This document shows, piece after piece, positions 17,120 to 25,598 of a stretch of 64,000 bases of DNA. The translations under genes were made by a program, and so were the position numbers. The notes under the pieces are model-generated. The model was given only the letters and a program-made list of their open reading frames with translations. It made no database searches and was not told the origin of the DNA. Numbering within the stretch: position 1 is the first letter of the stretch; each line of letters begins with the position of its first letter. The stretch is from Paenibacillus arenilitoris (GTDB taxonomy: Bacteria; Bacillota; Bacilli; Paenibacillales; Paenibacillaceae): contig NZ_JACXIY010000006.1 of assembly GCF_014705655.1 (NCBI RefSeq), positions 1 through 64,000 of the forward strand. The letters run 5' to 3'.

Positions 17120-18883
17120 ATGAAACGAATCATACGGTCGAACCTGCACGTCTATCAAAAGGTCATTATCGTGTTCATGGCGATGATGATCCCGGTTTAT
17201 TTGATTAATTTATGGATGAATGTGTCGGGACTAACGTTTATGAAAAAAGGCTTTGCCAATACAAGCCTGTCGAGTGCCGCCTTCTATTCCAGTCAGCTGG
17301 ACGACCAGATTGCGTTTGTACGCAAGCAGCAGCTGCATCTTATGAACGATTCCGACCTGCAGAAGTTAAGCTTTCTGGGCGAAGAGCTTGACGGCTTTGA
17401 AGATTTCCAGCTCGTGAATCGAATCCGGGAGCGTCTTGTAACGATTCAAGATTCAAGCGATTACCTGGTAGATGTCGGCACGTATATCAAATCCCTCGGC
17501 AGAACCATTTCAACGAAGAACGGCGTCGAGGAAATCGCGAAGAATTCGCAGTTTTCCATAACGCCGAGCTACAGTCCCGCACAACCCGCACAGCCATACT
17601 ATTATGACGACGGCAGATTGTATTTTATCGAATCCGGCAACAACGGCAATATCCTTGTATACATGGAGCTCTCCGTCCCGCAGCTCGTGGAGACGTTGTC
17701 GCATCTTATTGCGTTCTACGAGGATTCCGGCGCCCTGCTTGCAAATGACGGATTCGAACATGTAATTTCGGCGAAAGCCGACGATCCGGTGGAACAAATG
17801 AAAGCCATTCATGCGAAGCATGAACCCGGTCGGACGATGGACTTGCACCGGATGAAGATCGGCAATCACGACTATATGGTCACCAGCTCGAATATCCGAA
17901 CCCTCGGATTGACGTTATATACGTACATGAGCGAGCGCGAAGTGACCGAGCCGCTCAAAAAATTCAATGTTTTGTTTATCCTCTTTTCCTGCGTTTCGCT
18001 TGCGATCGTCATTATGTTCTCGTTCTCCGTTAATTTGATGATCCATAAGCCTCTTAAAAAACTGATTCGGGCTTTCAAAAAATTAGAAACGGACAATCTG
18101 ATCGCCTCGCACGGGAATCGGCAGCTCGATAATGAATTCGGTTATCTCTACCGGAATTTCGACCAGATGGTCGACAAGCTGAGGCAATCCATCAATGAGA
18201 ATTACGAGCAAAAAATCGCTCTTCAGCATTCCGAATTGAAGCAGCTGCAGTCTCAAATCAACCCTCATTTTTTGTACAACAGCTTCTTTAATCTTTATAT
18301 GATATGCCGGAGCGGCGATATGGAAGGCTCTGCGACATTGGCGCAGAAGCTCGGCGGCTATTATCAATTCATTACGCGCAGCGGCAAGGATACGGTAGCG
18401 CTGGAGGAAGAGTACCGGCATGCGCTTGACTACTGCGAAATTCAGAGCATCCGCTTCTCCAACCGGATTCAGGTGGAAGCATCCGAGCTTCCCGAATCCG
18501 TAAAAGCCGTGGAAGTCCCCCGCATCATCGTGCAGCCGCTTGTCGAGAACGCGTTCGAGCATGCCTTCGAAAACGGGATGCGCCGCGGGCATGTCCGTTT
18601 GGAAGCGGCCTTCCAGGATAATTATTTGACCATTGTCGTCGAGGACGACGGGAGTGCGCTAACGGAAGATTCGCTGCTTAAGCTGCGGAATAAACTCGAC
18701 AACGCCTCTCATATTCCCGAAAAAACGGGACTCGTTAATGTTTGCCGGAGAATTCAGCTGCAATTCGGCGATCGCAGCGGCATCTCCGTCTCCCGAAGCG
18801 AAATGGGCGGATTAAAGGCGGAAATCGGCATTTATTTTGATGAAAAGGGGTCTGATGGGCATGTACCGATTATTGATCGTTGA
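17120..18883 (+). CDS. YesM-type sensor histidine kinase
   Basis: 587 residues from ATG 17120; AAGGAG lies ten bases upstream (an adjacent TTG at 17117 is an alternative). A first membrane helix (about 10-32) and a second (about 285-307, FNVLFILFSCVSLAIVIMFS) bracket a 250-residue extracellular sensor. A HAMP-like stretch (KPLKKLIRAFKKLE) leads to the His-kinase domain, QINPHFLYNSF with phosphoacceptor H383. The HATPase ends with VEDDGSAL and TGLVNVCRRIQ. This is the PF06580 class that pairs with YesN regulators. It overlaps the next gene by 23 bases, so they are coupled. It presumably senses a glycan breakdown product. Confidence 0.9.
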   Translation: MKRIIRSNLHVYQKVIIVFMAMMIPVYLINLWMNVSGLTFMKKGFANTSLSSAAFYSSQLDDQIAFVRKQQLHLMNDSDLQKLSFLGEELDGFEDFQLVNRIRERLVTIQDSSDYLVDVGTYIKSLGRTISTKNGVEEIAKNSQFSITPSYSPAQPAQPYYYDDGRLYFIESGNNGNILVYMELSVPQLVETLSHLIAFYEDSGALLANDGFEHVISAKADDPVEQMKAIHAKHEPGRTMDLHRMKIGNHDYMVTSSNIRTLGLTLYTYMSEREVTEPLKKFNVLFILFSCVSLAIVIMFSFSVNLMIHKPLKKLIRAFKKLETDNLIASHGNRQLDNEFGYLYRNFDQMVDKLRQSINENYEQKIALQHSELKQLQSQINPHFLYNSFFNLYMICRSGDMEGSATLAQKLGGYYQFITRSGKDTVALEEEYRHALDYCEIQSIRFSNRIQVEASELPESVKAVEVPRIIVQPLVENAFEHAFENGMRRGHVRLEAAFQDNYLTIVVEDDGSALTEDSLLKLRNKLDNASHIPEKTGLVNVCRRIQLQFGDRSGISVSRSEMGGLKAEIGIYFDEKGSDGHVPIIDR

Positions 18884-20549
18884 CGACGAGCCGGCCATTG
18901 TAGACGGCTTGCAGCAGCATTTCCAGGAAAAAGAAGAATGGGAGCTTGACCTGTGCAAAGCTTATTCGGCGGACGAGGCGCTGGAAATCGCGAAAAAAAC
19001 AAAAATCGACCTTCTTATCAGCGATATCCGGATGCCGGGAAAAAGCGGGCTGCAGTTAATCGACGATGTTCTGTATTATTGGCCTGCCTGCAGAGTCATT
19101 CTGCTAACCGGTCACAGCGAATTCGATTATGCCTATAAAGCGATTCAAAAAAACGTCGATAGTTACATCCTGAAAATGGAAGGGATCGAAGTGATCCATA
19201 AAGCGGTAAGCGCAGTCCTCGATCAATTCGAGGAGGAGCGGCGGAACCTGAATATGCTGAAACGGGCCAGCCTGAAGCTGACGGTAGCGGAGCCTTTATT
19301 GAAAAAGGAGCTTTTTGAAGCGCTGCTGATCGGGGACGACGTCGCGGCGATCGGACGCAGCGAGTGGTACGACGGCCCATCCCTGCTTATCGACCTTGGC
19401 GAACCCTTGATTATGCTAGCGGGCATGGTCGATCACTGGCCGGAAAAAACGACTTATATGAGAAAGTTGGAGCTTTATTATTCGGTGCAGAACTTGTTCT
19501 CGGAGCTTCTGCCTTCGCAAATCAGATCGGAAACGGTTATCCATGACCGTAGCGTTCTCTGCTGGTTTGTCCAGCCGGCGGATGCAGACTTGCATAAATT
19601 TGCGGAGCAAGACGGCGGAACGGACTGGCAGGCGTTGGGCGATTATTTGAAGGGCATGCTGGAACCGTTGCAAAACAGCTGCCGCAGCGAGCTGGGCATA
19701 TCGCTATCGTTTGTCGTGGGCAGGGGGGCGGTAAAAAGGCATGAGATCGGAAAAGAGTTCGATCTGATCAAAGCGGCGTTCAAGCAGAGGGCTGCGTTCG
19801 GACCGGAGATGGCCGTCATCGATCTGGACCAGTCGGACGAATGGTTCAAAGGGGAAGCCGGAAAATACGCCGCCCCTTCAGCCGGCGACTATCATAAAAA
19901 GCTTCATGCGTTAGAGAAGTGTCTGGATGATGGCGACGCGAAGGGAGCAAGCGCGTTGACCGGGTATTTGGTCGGCACGTTAAAAAACGAGACGAACCCC
20001 AACTACGTATTGGGGAAGGAGCGATATTATTCGCTTCTGTTAGTCTATTTGTCCGCCCTTAACAAAATGGATTTTTCCGATAAATCGCTGCATGAAGTCC
20101 GGCTCGCAAGCCTTTCCGTTTTTGAGTCGGAGGCGGAATGGGGAGCGATCGAAGAGCAGTTGATCCGGCTGTGCGAGCTGATCTGCCGGATGAAGAAGGA
20201 GCAAATCGAGAACAGCGAGCACCGGATCGTCGAGCGGGTCCACCGTTTCGTGAACGAAAATTTGGGCAACGATCTGTCGCTTGCCCGCATCGCGGAAGTC
20301 GTTTATTTCAACCCATCCTACCTTTCCCGCTTTTACAAGCAGCTGACCGGGCGCAATCTGTCCGATTACATCAACGAAGCGAGAAGGGATGCCGCGATCG
20401 ACCTGCTTGTGCATACGCAGCTGAAGGTGAACGAAATCGCCCTTAGGCTTGGGTTTGAATCGCCGTCCTACTTCACCTCCTTCTTCCGCAAGATGACGGG
20501 ATCCTCTCCGCAGGAGTATAGAGAAACCGCTATCATGAAAGGTAAATAG
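18861..20549 (+). CDS. YesN-type response regulator (REC plus AraC HTH)
   Basis: 562 residues. ATG 18861 is preferred (AAAAGGGG ten bases upstream); ATG 18855 is in frame but closer. The receiver domain has DD at 8-9, phosphoacceptor D55 in LLISDIRMPG, T near 83 (LLTGHSEF) and K at about 103. A long central region of no known fold follows. The last 100 residues are a double HTH of AraC type (LSLARIAEVVYFNPSYLSRFYKQLTG, split here as the first unit; VNEIALRLGFESPSYFTSFFRK the second). It should activate the transporter/hydrolase genes downstream when phosphorylated by the overlapping kinase. Confidence 0.9.
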   Translation: MYRLLIVDDEPAIVDGLQQHFQEKEEWELDLCKAYSADEALEIAKKTKIDLLISDIRMPGKSGLQLIDDVLYYWPACRVILLTGHSEFDYAYKAIQKNVDSYILKMEGIEVIHKAVSAVLDQFEEERRNLNMLKRASLKLTVAEPLLKKELFEALLIGDDVAAIGRSEWYDGPSLLIDLGEPLIMLAGMVDHWPEKTTYMRKLELYYSVQNLFSELLPSQIRSETVIHDRSVLCWFVQPADADLHKFAEQDGGTDWQALGDYLKGMLEPLQNSCRSELGISLSFVVGRGAVKRHEIGKEFDLIKAAFKQRAAFGPEMAVIDLDQSDEWFKGEAGKYAAPSAGDYHKKLHALEKCLDDGDAKGASALTGYLVGTLKNETNPNYVLGKERYYSLLLVYLSALNKMDFSDKSLHEVRLASLSVFESEAEWGAIEEQLIRLCELICRMKKEQIENSEHRIVERVHRFVNENLGNDLSLARIAEVVYFNPSYLSRFYKQLTGRNLSDYINEARRDAAIDLLVHTQLKVNEIALRLGFESPSYFTSFFRKMTGSSPQEYRETAIMKGK

Positions 20550-20575
20550 AACAGAAGCATGTAAAGATCTTAATA

Positions 20576-20605
20576 TTGTCCCTCTGTTACGGCCGGACTT
20601 ATGAT
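20576..20605 (+). promoter_or_regulatory. Candidate promoter of the binding-protein gene
   Basis: TTGTCC (20576-20581) and TATGAT (20600-20605) are 18 bases apart in the 100-base gap before the lipoprotein gene. This is where a YesN-type activator would be expected to act. Matches are moderate. Confidence 0.4.
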
Positions 20606-20649
20606 GGATATGTAAAGACATTCGCCAGTTTTCGAAAGGGAGGAAAAGC

Positions 20650-22383
20650 ATGAAGAGAAAGATGGCCGGCTATACATTAACGCTTGCTCTGCTATTTGCG
20701 TTTGTCGTGCTGCCCGCATGCTCTAGCGGGGATAGCGGCAATCAAAACCCGAATCAAAGCAACGCAAGCCCGGAACCGTCATCCGACGATACCGAAACGA
20801 ATGAGACTGAAAATTTCGATCCATTGGGTAAATACGACGAGCCCGTAACGGTTACCCAAGTGCTCTCCTACCGGCCTCCGGAAGAGGCCGACGCCCTTCC
20901 CGGCGTCAAGCCGGAAACGAGCGGCTTCGTCAAGGATTTGAAGGAAATGCTTAACATCGAGCTCAAATACTTATGGAGCGTCCCGCAAGATCAGTTTGAT
21001 CAAAAATTCAGCCTGTCGATCGCTTCGGGCGATCTGCCCGATGTGATGCAGGTCGATTTGACGACGTTCGAGAAATTCAGGGAGCAGGGCATCTTGGCAG
21101 ATCTGTCGGACGCCTATGAGAACTATGCGTCTCCGGCACTGAGAAAGATCATCGAGAAGGACGATCGGTTTGCGCTGAACTCCCTTACCTATGACGGCAA
21201 GCTGCTCGGCGTTACGGGGAGCGGCACGGGCGGGACCCAAATCGTCTGGATCCGGAAGGACTGGCTGGACAATCTCAAGCTGCAGCCTCCCGCCACCTTG
21301 GAGGAGTTCGAGAAGGTAGCCGAGGCGTTCGTCAACGACGATCCGAATCTCAACGGCAAAGACGATACTTACGGGGTCATCTTGAACAAAAACTTGTTTG
21401 GCTGGGGATTTGATGCCAAAGGATTGTTCTACAGCCACGGCTCTTATCCGAACGCCTGGTTGAAGAGCGCAGACGGCAGCCTTGTCTCCGGAAATGTTCA
21501 GCCGGAGACGAAGACGGCGCTTTCCACGCTGCGGTCGTGGTACGAGAAAGGGATTCTGGACAAGGAGTTTATGCTGGCGGATGAAGACAAGATCAGCGAG
21601 GATATCGTGGTCGGCAAGGTCGGCATATCGTTTGGCGAATGGTGGTATCCGAACTGGCCGCTTAATTTGAACAAGGACAACGATCCGAAGGCGGAATGGA
21701 TTCCTCTGCAGCTGCCGTCGTTCGAAGGCAAGCCGGGCAAGACCTTGAACCAAAGATCCATCAGCAGCATATTGGTCGTCCATAAAGACGCGAAGCATCC
21801 GGAAGCGGCCATCAAGATGGCCAACTACTTCCTTGAGACGACAAAACCCAAGTATACGGACAAGGAAAGTCCGGATTATAAAGGGGCGTCCAACGGATAT
21901 ATTTACCAATGGTATACGCCAAGATTTTATTATCCCGGCGTATTCGATCTGATTATGGAAACGGTCAGCGCCGCCGTGGAGGCGGGGCAGGAAAAGCTTG
22001 AGCTGCCCGAGGACTTCCCGAGCGCGGGCGAAGCGCAAGCCGTATTCGCAAACGCGAAGAAGTTCCAGGCAGATCCGACGGACAACGCGGCCTGGGGAAT
22101 GTGGTACAGCCGCGGAGCCAGAGACGGCGGGGTCGGCTTCTCCAAGAAGGTGGTTGACGACGGCATGGTCGTATGGGACGAATATTTCGGTCCCCCTACG
22201 CCAACGATGATCGAACGGCGTTCGTCGCTCGACAAGATGAGAGACGAGACGTTTATGAAGATCATTGTCGGCTCCGCGCCTGTTTCCGATTTCGACAAAT
22301 ATGTCGAGGATTGGAAGAAGCTCGGCGGTGACGACATTACGGCCGAAGTCAATGAATGGTATGCCGAGAACGCGAATAAATAA
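20650..22383 (+). CDS. Extracellular sugar-binding lipoprotein (LplA-like)
   Basis: 577 residues; GGGAGG precedes the ATG. Signal peptide with lipobox LPAC (residues about 21-24), then a Ser/Asn/Glu spacer. The mature part is the large LplA-type family 1 binding protein: SGDLPDVMQVDLTTFEKF, DDPNLNGKDDTYG (EF-hand-like loop common in these binders) and a Trp/Tyr-rich C-terminal lobe. It should bind oligosaccharides released at the cell surface. A terminator-like hairpin separates it from the permeases, which would make it the most abundant product of the operon. Confidence 0.9.
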   Translation: MKRKMAGYTLTLALLFAFVVLPACSSGDSGNQNPNQSNASPEPSSDDTETNETENFDPLGKYDEPVTVTQVLSYRPPEEADALPGVKPETSGFVKDLKEMLNIELKYLWSVPQDQFDQKFSLSIASGDLPDVMQVDLTTFEKFREQGILADLSDAYENYASPALRKIIEKDDRFALNSLTYDGKLLGVTGSGTGGTQIVWIRKDWLDNLKLQPPATLEEFEKVAEAFVNDDPNLNGKDDTYGVILNKNLFGWGFDAKGLFYSHGSYPNAWLKSADGSLVSGNVQPETKTALSTLRSWYEKGILDKEFMLADEDKISEDIVVGKVGISFGEWWYPNWPLNLNKDNDPKAEWIPLQLPSFEGKPGKTLNQRSISSILVVHKDAKHPEAAIKMANYFLETTKPKYTDKESPDYKGASNGYIYQWYTPRFYYPGVFDLIMETVSAAVEAGQEKLELPEDFPSAGEAQAVFANAKKFQADPTDNAAWGMWYSRGARDGGVGFSKKVVDDGMVVWDEYFGPPTPTMIERRSSLDKMRDETFMKIIVGSAPVSDFDKYVEDWKKLGGDDITAEVNEWYAENANK

Positions 22384-22401
22384 CCGAAGGATCCAACAGA
22401 A

Positions 22402-22444
22402 AAAGAAGGGGAATTTGGAGTGATCCCGCACCCCTTCTTTTTTT
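22402..22444 (+). terminator. Strong hairpin between lipoprotein and permease genes
   Basis: AAAGAAGGGG (22402-22411) pairs with CCCCTTCTTT (22431-22440) and runs into seven T. It has full terminator form although the permease genes follow in the same direction with no obvious new promoter. Partial readthrough probably sets a high binder-to-channel ratio. Confidence 0.8.
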
Positions 22445-22480
22445 ATGCCTAATTTCAATGAAAATCGGAGGTTTCCGGAT

Positions 22481-23368
22481 GTGAAATTAAAGAAAGAGCT
22501 TCCCTTGCATTTGATGCTCATCCCCGGCGTCCTTGTCACGCTGATTTACGCTTACGGACCGATGTTCGGGATTGTGATGGCTTTTCAGAAATTTCAGCCC
22601 GCTCTCGGTTTTTTGAAATCCAAATGGATCGGCTTGAAAAATTTCGAATACGTGTTTCATCTTCCCGATTTTAATCAGGTGCTGTGGAATACGACCTTCA
22701 TATCCGTCATGAAAATCGTTTTTGGCTTGGCCGTGCCGTTACTGATGGCTTTGCTGCTGAACGAGGTGGCGAAGAACTGGTTCAAGCGGATGATTCAGAC
22801 GAGCATTTTTTTGCCGTTCTTTCTGTCATGGGCCGTGCTTGGCGGCATTATGATCGAGCTTTTCTCCCTCAAAGGTCCCGTTAACGCCCTTCTCTCCCTA
22901 TTCGGCGTCGATCCGATCATGTTTATGGCGAGCAACAATTGGTTCGTAACCATCATTATCGCTTCCGACGTTTGGAAGGGGATGGGGTACAACATGATTA
23001 TTTTTCTGGCGGCCATCGTCAGCATCAACGCGAATCTCTATGAAGCGGCGGAGGTTGACGGAGCGGGCAGATGGAAACAGGCGCTGCACATTACGCTGCC
23101 GGGAATGGCGTCCATTATTATTCTGATCTGTACGCTAAGCCTTGGCGGGGTGCTTAACGCGGGGTTCGATCAAATCCTGATTCTGTATAATCCGATCGTG
23201 TACGAGAAAGCGGACGTCATCGATACCTTCGTCTACCGGCTGGGCCTGTTCGACCAACAATACGCGCCGGCGGCGGCTATCGGATTGTTTAAGTCCGCGA
23301 TCTCGGTCGTATTGGTTTCGCTGTCCTACTACCTGGCGTACAGATTCAGCAACTATAGAATTTTCTAG
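22481..23368 (+). CDS. CUT1 ABC sugar permease (LplB-like)
   Basis: 295 residues from GTG 22481, which has CGGAGG nine bases upstream. The longer frame from ATG 22445 would begin directly on the terminator T-run and has no ribosome binding site. Six membrane helices (first LMLIPGVLVTLIYAYGPMFG). EAA loop: YEAAEVDGAGRWKQALHITLP. It forms the channel with the next gene, 16 bases downstream. Confidence 0.9.
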   Translation: MKLKKELPLHLMLIPGVLVTLIYAYGPMFGIVMAFQKFQPALGFLKSKWIGLKNFEYVFHLPDFNQVLWNTTFISVMKIVFGLAVPLLMALLLNEVAKNWFKRMIQTSIFLPFFLSWAVLGGIMIELFSLKGPVNALLSLFGVDPIMFMASNNWFVTIIIASDVWKGMGYNMIIFLAAIVSINANLYEAAEVDGAGRWKQALHITLPGMASIIILICTLSLGGVLNAGFDQILILYNPIVYEKADVIDTFVYRLGLFDQQYAPAAAIGLFKSAISVVLVSLSYYLAYRFSNYRIF

Positions 23369-23384
23369 AAGGCGGTGAAACCTG

Positions 23385-24272
23385 TTGCATTTCTACAAAC
23401 AGACGGCGGGGAGGAAGCTGTTCAATGTCGTTAACCTCTCCTTCCTGACCATCGTAACGTTCATGTGCGTCGTGCCGTTCATCCATCTGCTCGCCGTATC
23501 GTTAAGCTCGAATGCGGCTGCATCAGCCGGTTCGGTAAAATTGTGGCCGGTCGGATTTACGCTTGAAGCGTACGGCTTTCTTGGGCAAAAGCCCGAGTTT
23601 CTCCGTTCGCTCGGGGTGACGCTGCAGCGGGTCGTGCTGGGGACGGCGATCAATATGCTTCTCGTATTCCTTACCGCCTATCCGCTTTCGAAGACGCATG
23701 AGCAGTTCCGGTATCGCGTTTATTACGTATGGTTTTTCGCGATAACGATGTTTTTCGGCGGCGGACTCATTCCGACTTATATCGTCGTTAAGGAGACCGG
23801 TCTGATGAACAGCATATGGGCGCTCATTATTCCCGGCGCGCTCAGCGTATGGAACGCCGTATTGATGCTGAATTTCTTCAGAGGAATTCCCAGGGACATG
23901 GAGGAAGCCGCCTTAATCGACGGAGCCGGTCACTGGTCCATCCTATGGAAAGTCTATTTGCCTGTTTCCTTGCCGTCTATTGCCACGATTGGCCTGTTTA
24001 CGCTGGTCGGGCACTGGAACTCCTGGTTCGACGGAATTTTGTACATGAATTCGCCGGATAACTATCCGCTGCAAACTTATCTATCGACATTGGTAACGTC
24101 TATCAATATTAAGATGATTACGGTCGAGGACCTGTCAACGCTGCAGAACTTAAGCGAAAGAACGCTCAGAACGGCGCAAATTTTTCTAGGCGCGCTTCCA
24201 ATCATGCTTGTTTATCCGTTTCTGCAAAAATATTTTATCAAAGGCATGACCGTCGGCAGCGTAAAGGAATAA
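23385..24272 (+). CDS. CUT1 ABC sugar permease (LplC/YtcP-like)
   Basis: 295 residues from a TTG start with GGCGG ten bases upstream. Six membrane helices (first VNLSFLTIVTFMCVVPFIHL). EAA loop: MEEAALIDGAGHWSILWKVYLP. C-terminus KYFIKGMTVGSVKE matches the paralogue in the minus-strand cluster. It acts with the preceding permease; the ATPase must be supplied from elsewhere in the genome. Confidence 0.9.
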   Translation: MHFYKQTAGRKLFNVVNLSFLTIVTFMCVVPFIHLLAVSLSSNAAASAGSVKLWPVGFTLEAYGFLGQKPEFLRSLGVTLQRVVLGTAINMLLVFLTAYPLSKTHEQFRYRVYYVWFFAITMFFGGGLIPTYIVVKETGLMNSIWALIIPGALSVWNAVLMLNFFRGIPRDMEEAALIDGAGHWSILWKVYLPVSLPSIATIGLFTLVGHWNSWFDGILYMNSPDNYPLQTYLSTLVTSINIKMITVEDLSTLQNLSERTLRTAQIFLGALPIMLVYPFLQKYFIKGMTVGSVKE

Positions 24273-24312
24273 GCGAGGCGCGTCATCATTAATAGAGAGG
24301 GAGATTTCAACG

Positions 24313-25572
24313 ATGAAACCGATTACCGTTGCGCTGATTGGCGCAGGGCTGCGAGGCGGCGTTTATACCGGCTATGCGCTGCACCATCCATTGGACATGA
24401 AGGTCGTGGCAGTGGCGGAACCGGATGCGGAACGCCGCGTGAGGCTGCAGCGCGACCACGGCATCGAAGACGAGAGGTGCTTCGAGAAATGGGAAGACCT
24501 GCTTGCCGGCGAGGCAATCGCGGATGCGGTGCTGATCTGCACGCAGGATAAAATGCATTTCGAACCGACGATGAGGGCATTGGCGGCAGGTTATCATGTG
24601 CTGCTCGAAAAGCCGATGTCCGCGAGCTACGATGAATGCGTACAGATGCAGGAACAGGCGGAGAAGCATCGCCGCGTGCTTACCATTTGCCACGTGCTTC
24701 GTTATACGCGTTTTTTCCAAACGCTTAAGGACTTGCTGGATGACGGCGTCATCGGGCGCTTAATGTCGATCCAGCATAATGAAAATGTGGGCTATTGGCA
24801 TCAAGCGCACAGCTTTGTCAGGGGGAACTGGCGAAATTCGGGCGAATCGAGCCCGATGATTCTGGCGAAATCCTGCCATGACTTGGATATCTTGCTCTGG
24901 CTGGCCGGGGCCGATTGCACAAGCCTGAACTCGTACGGGGCGTTGTCGCACTTCAAAGCCGATCAAGCGCCGGAGGGAGCGCCGCTGCGCTGCCTTGACG
25001 GATGTCCGGCAGCCGACGACTGCGCGTATTATGCGCCGAAAGTGTACTTGACAAGCAATCCGGGCTGGATGGATATGGCCGTCAGCAACGATCTCAGCTA
25101 CGAAGCCCGCTATCAGGCGCTGCTTACGGGTCCGTACGGCCGCTGCGTCTATCATTGCGATAACGATGTCGTAGATCATCAGGTCGTCAGCATGGAGTTT
25201 GCCAATGAAGTAACGGCCGTATTCACCATGACGGCTTTTACGGAGGAATGCAGCCGGACGATCAAGCTGATGGGCGCCAAAGGCGAAATCCGGGGGGCGA
25301 TGGAGAAAAACGAGATCGAAATTTTGCATTTCGGCACAGGCCGAAGAGAACTTATTACGTTTACCGACCAGGGCGGCCATGCGGGTCATGGAGGCGGCGA
25401 TTACGGATTGATGCGGGATTTTGTAAACGTCATTCGCCGGAACGGCAGCAAGGATGCGCTGACGTCCGCCGCCAAATCGGTGGAGAGCCACTTGATGGCT
25501 TTTGCCGCAGAACGCTCAAGATTGGAAAAACGGGTCGTCCGGCTGGATGAGTTCATGAAAGCGCGGGCGTAA
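24313..25572 (+). CDS. Gfo/Idh/MocA family sugar oxidoreductase
   Basis: 419 residues; GAGGGAG upstream of ATG. N-terminal Rossmann fold ALIGAGLRGG binds NAD(P). The catalytic-loop motif E99-K100-P101 (LLEKPMSAS) is intact. The C-terminal alpha/beta domain contains a cysteine cluster, CLDGCPAADDCAYYAPKVY (about residues 230-250), whose three closely spaced Cys might bind metal; this is seen in one Paenibacillus-type subgroup but not in classic members. The active-site H of the family is probably in KSCHDLDILLW. It likely oxidises or epimerises a sugar delivered by the transporter. Confidence 0.88.
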   Translation: MKPITVALIGAGLRGGVYTGYALHHPLDMKVVAVAEPDAERRVRLQRDHGIEDERCFEKWEDLLAGEAIADAVLICTQDKMHFEPTMRALAAGYHVLLEKPMSASYDECVQMQEQAEKHRRVLTICHVLRYTRFFQTLKDLLDDGVIGRLMSIQHNENVGYWHQAHSFVRGNWRNSGESSPMILAKSCHDLDILLWLAGADCTSLNSYGALSHFKADQAPEGAPLRCLDGCPAADDCAYYAPKVYLTSNPGWMDMAVSNDLSYEARYQALLTGPYGRCVYHCDNDVVDHQVVSMEFANEVTAVFTMTAFTEECSRTIKLMGAKGEIRGAMEKNEIEILHFGTGRRELITFTDQGGHAGHGGGDYGLMRDFVNVIRRNGSKDALTSAAKSVESHLMAFAAERSRLEKRVVRLDEFMKARA

Positions 25573-25598
25573 TATCGAAAAAAGGCAGGCGAGGAGCA

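Noticed and set aside
20971-22539. 522-codon minus-strand frame
   Set aside because: Antisense to the LplA-like lipoprotein gene.
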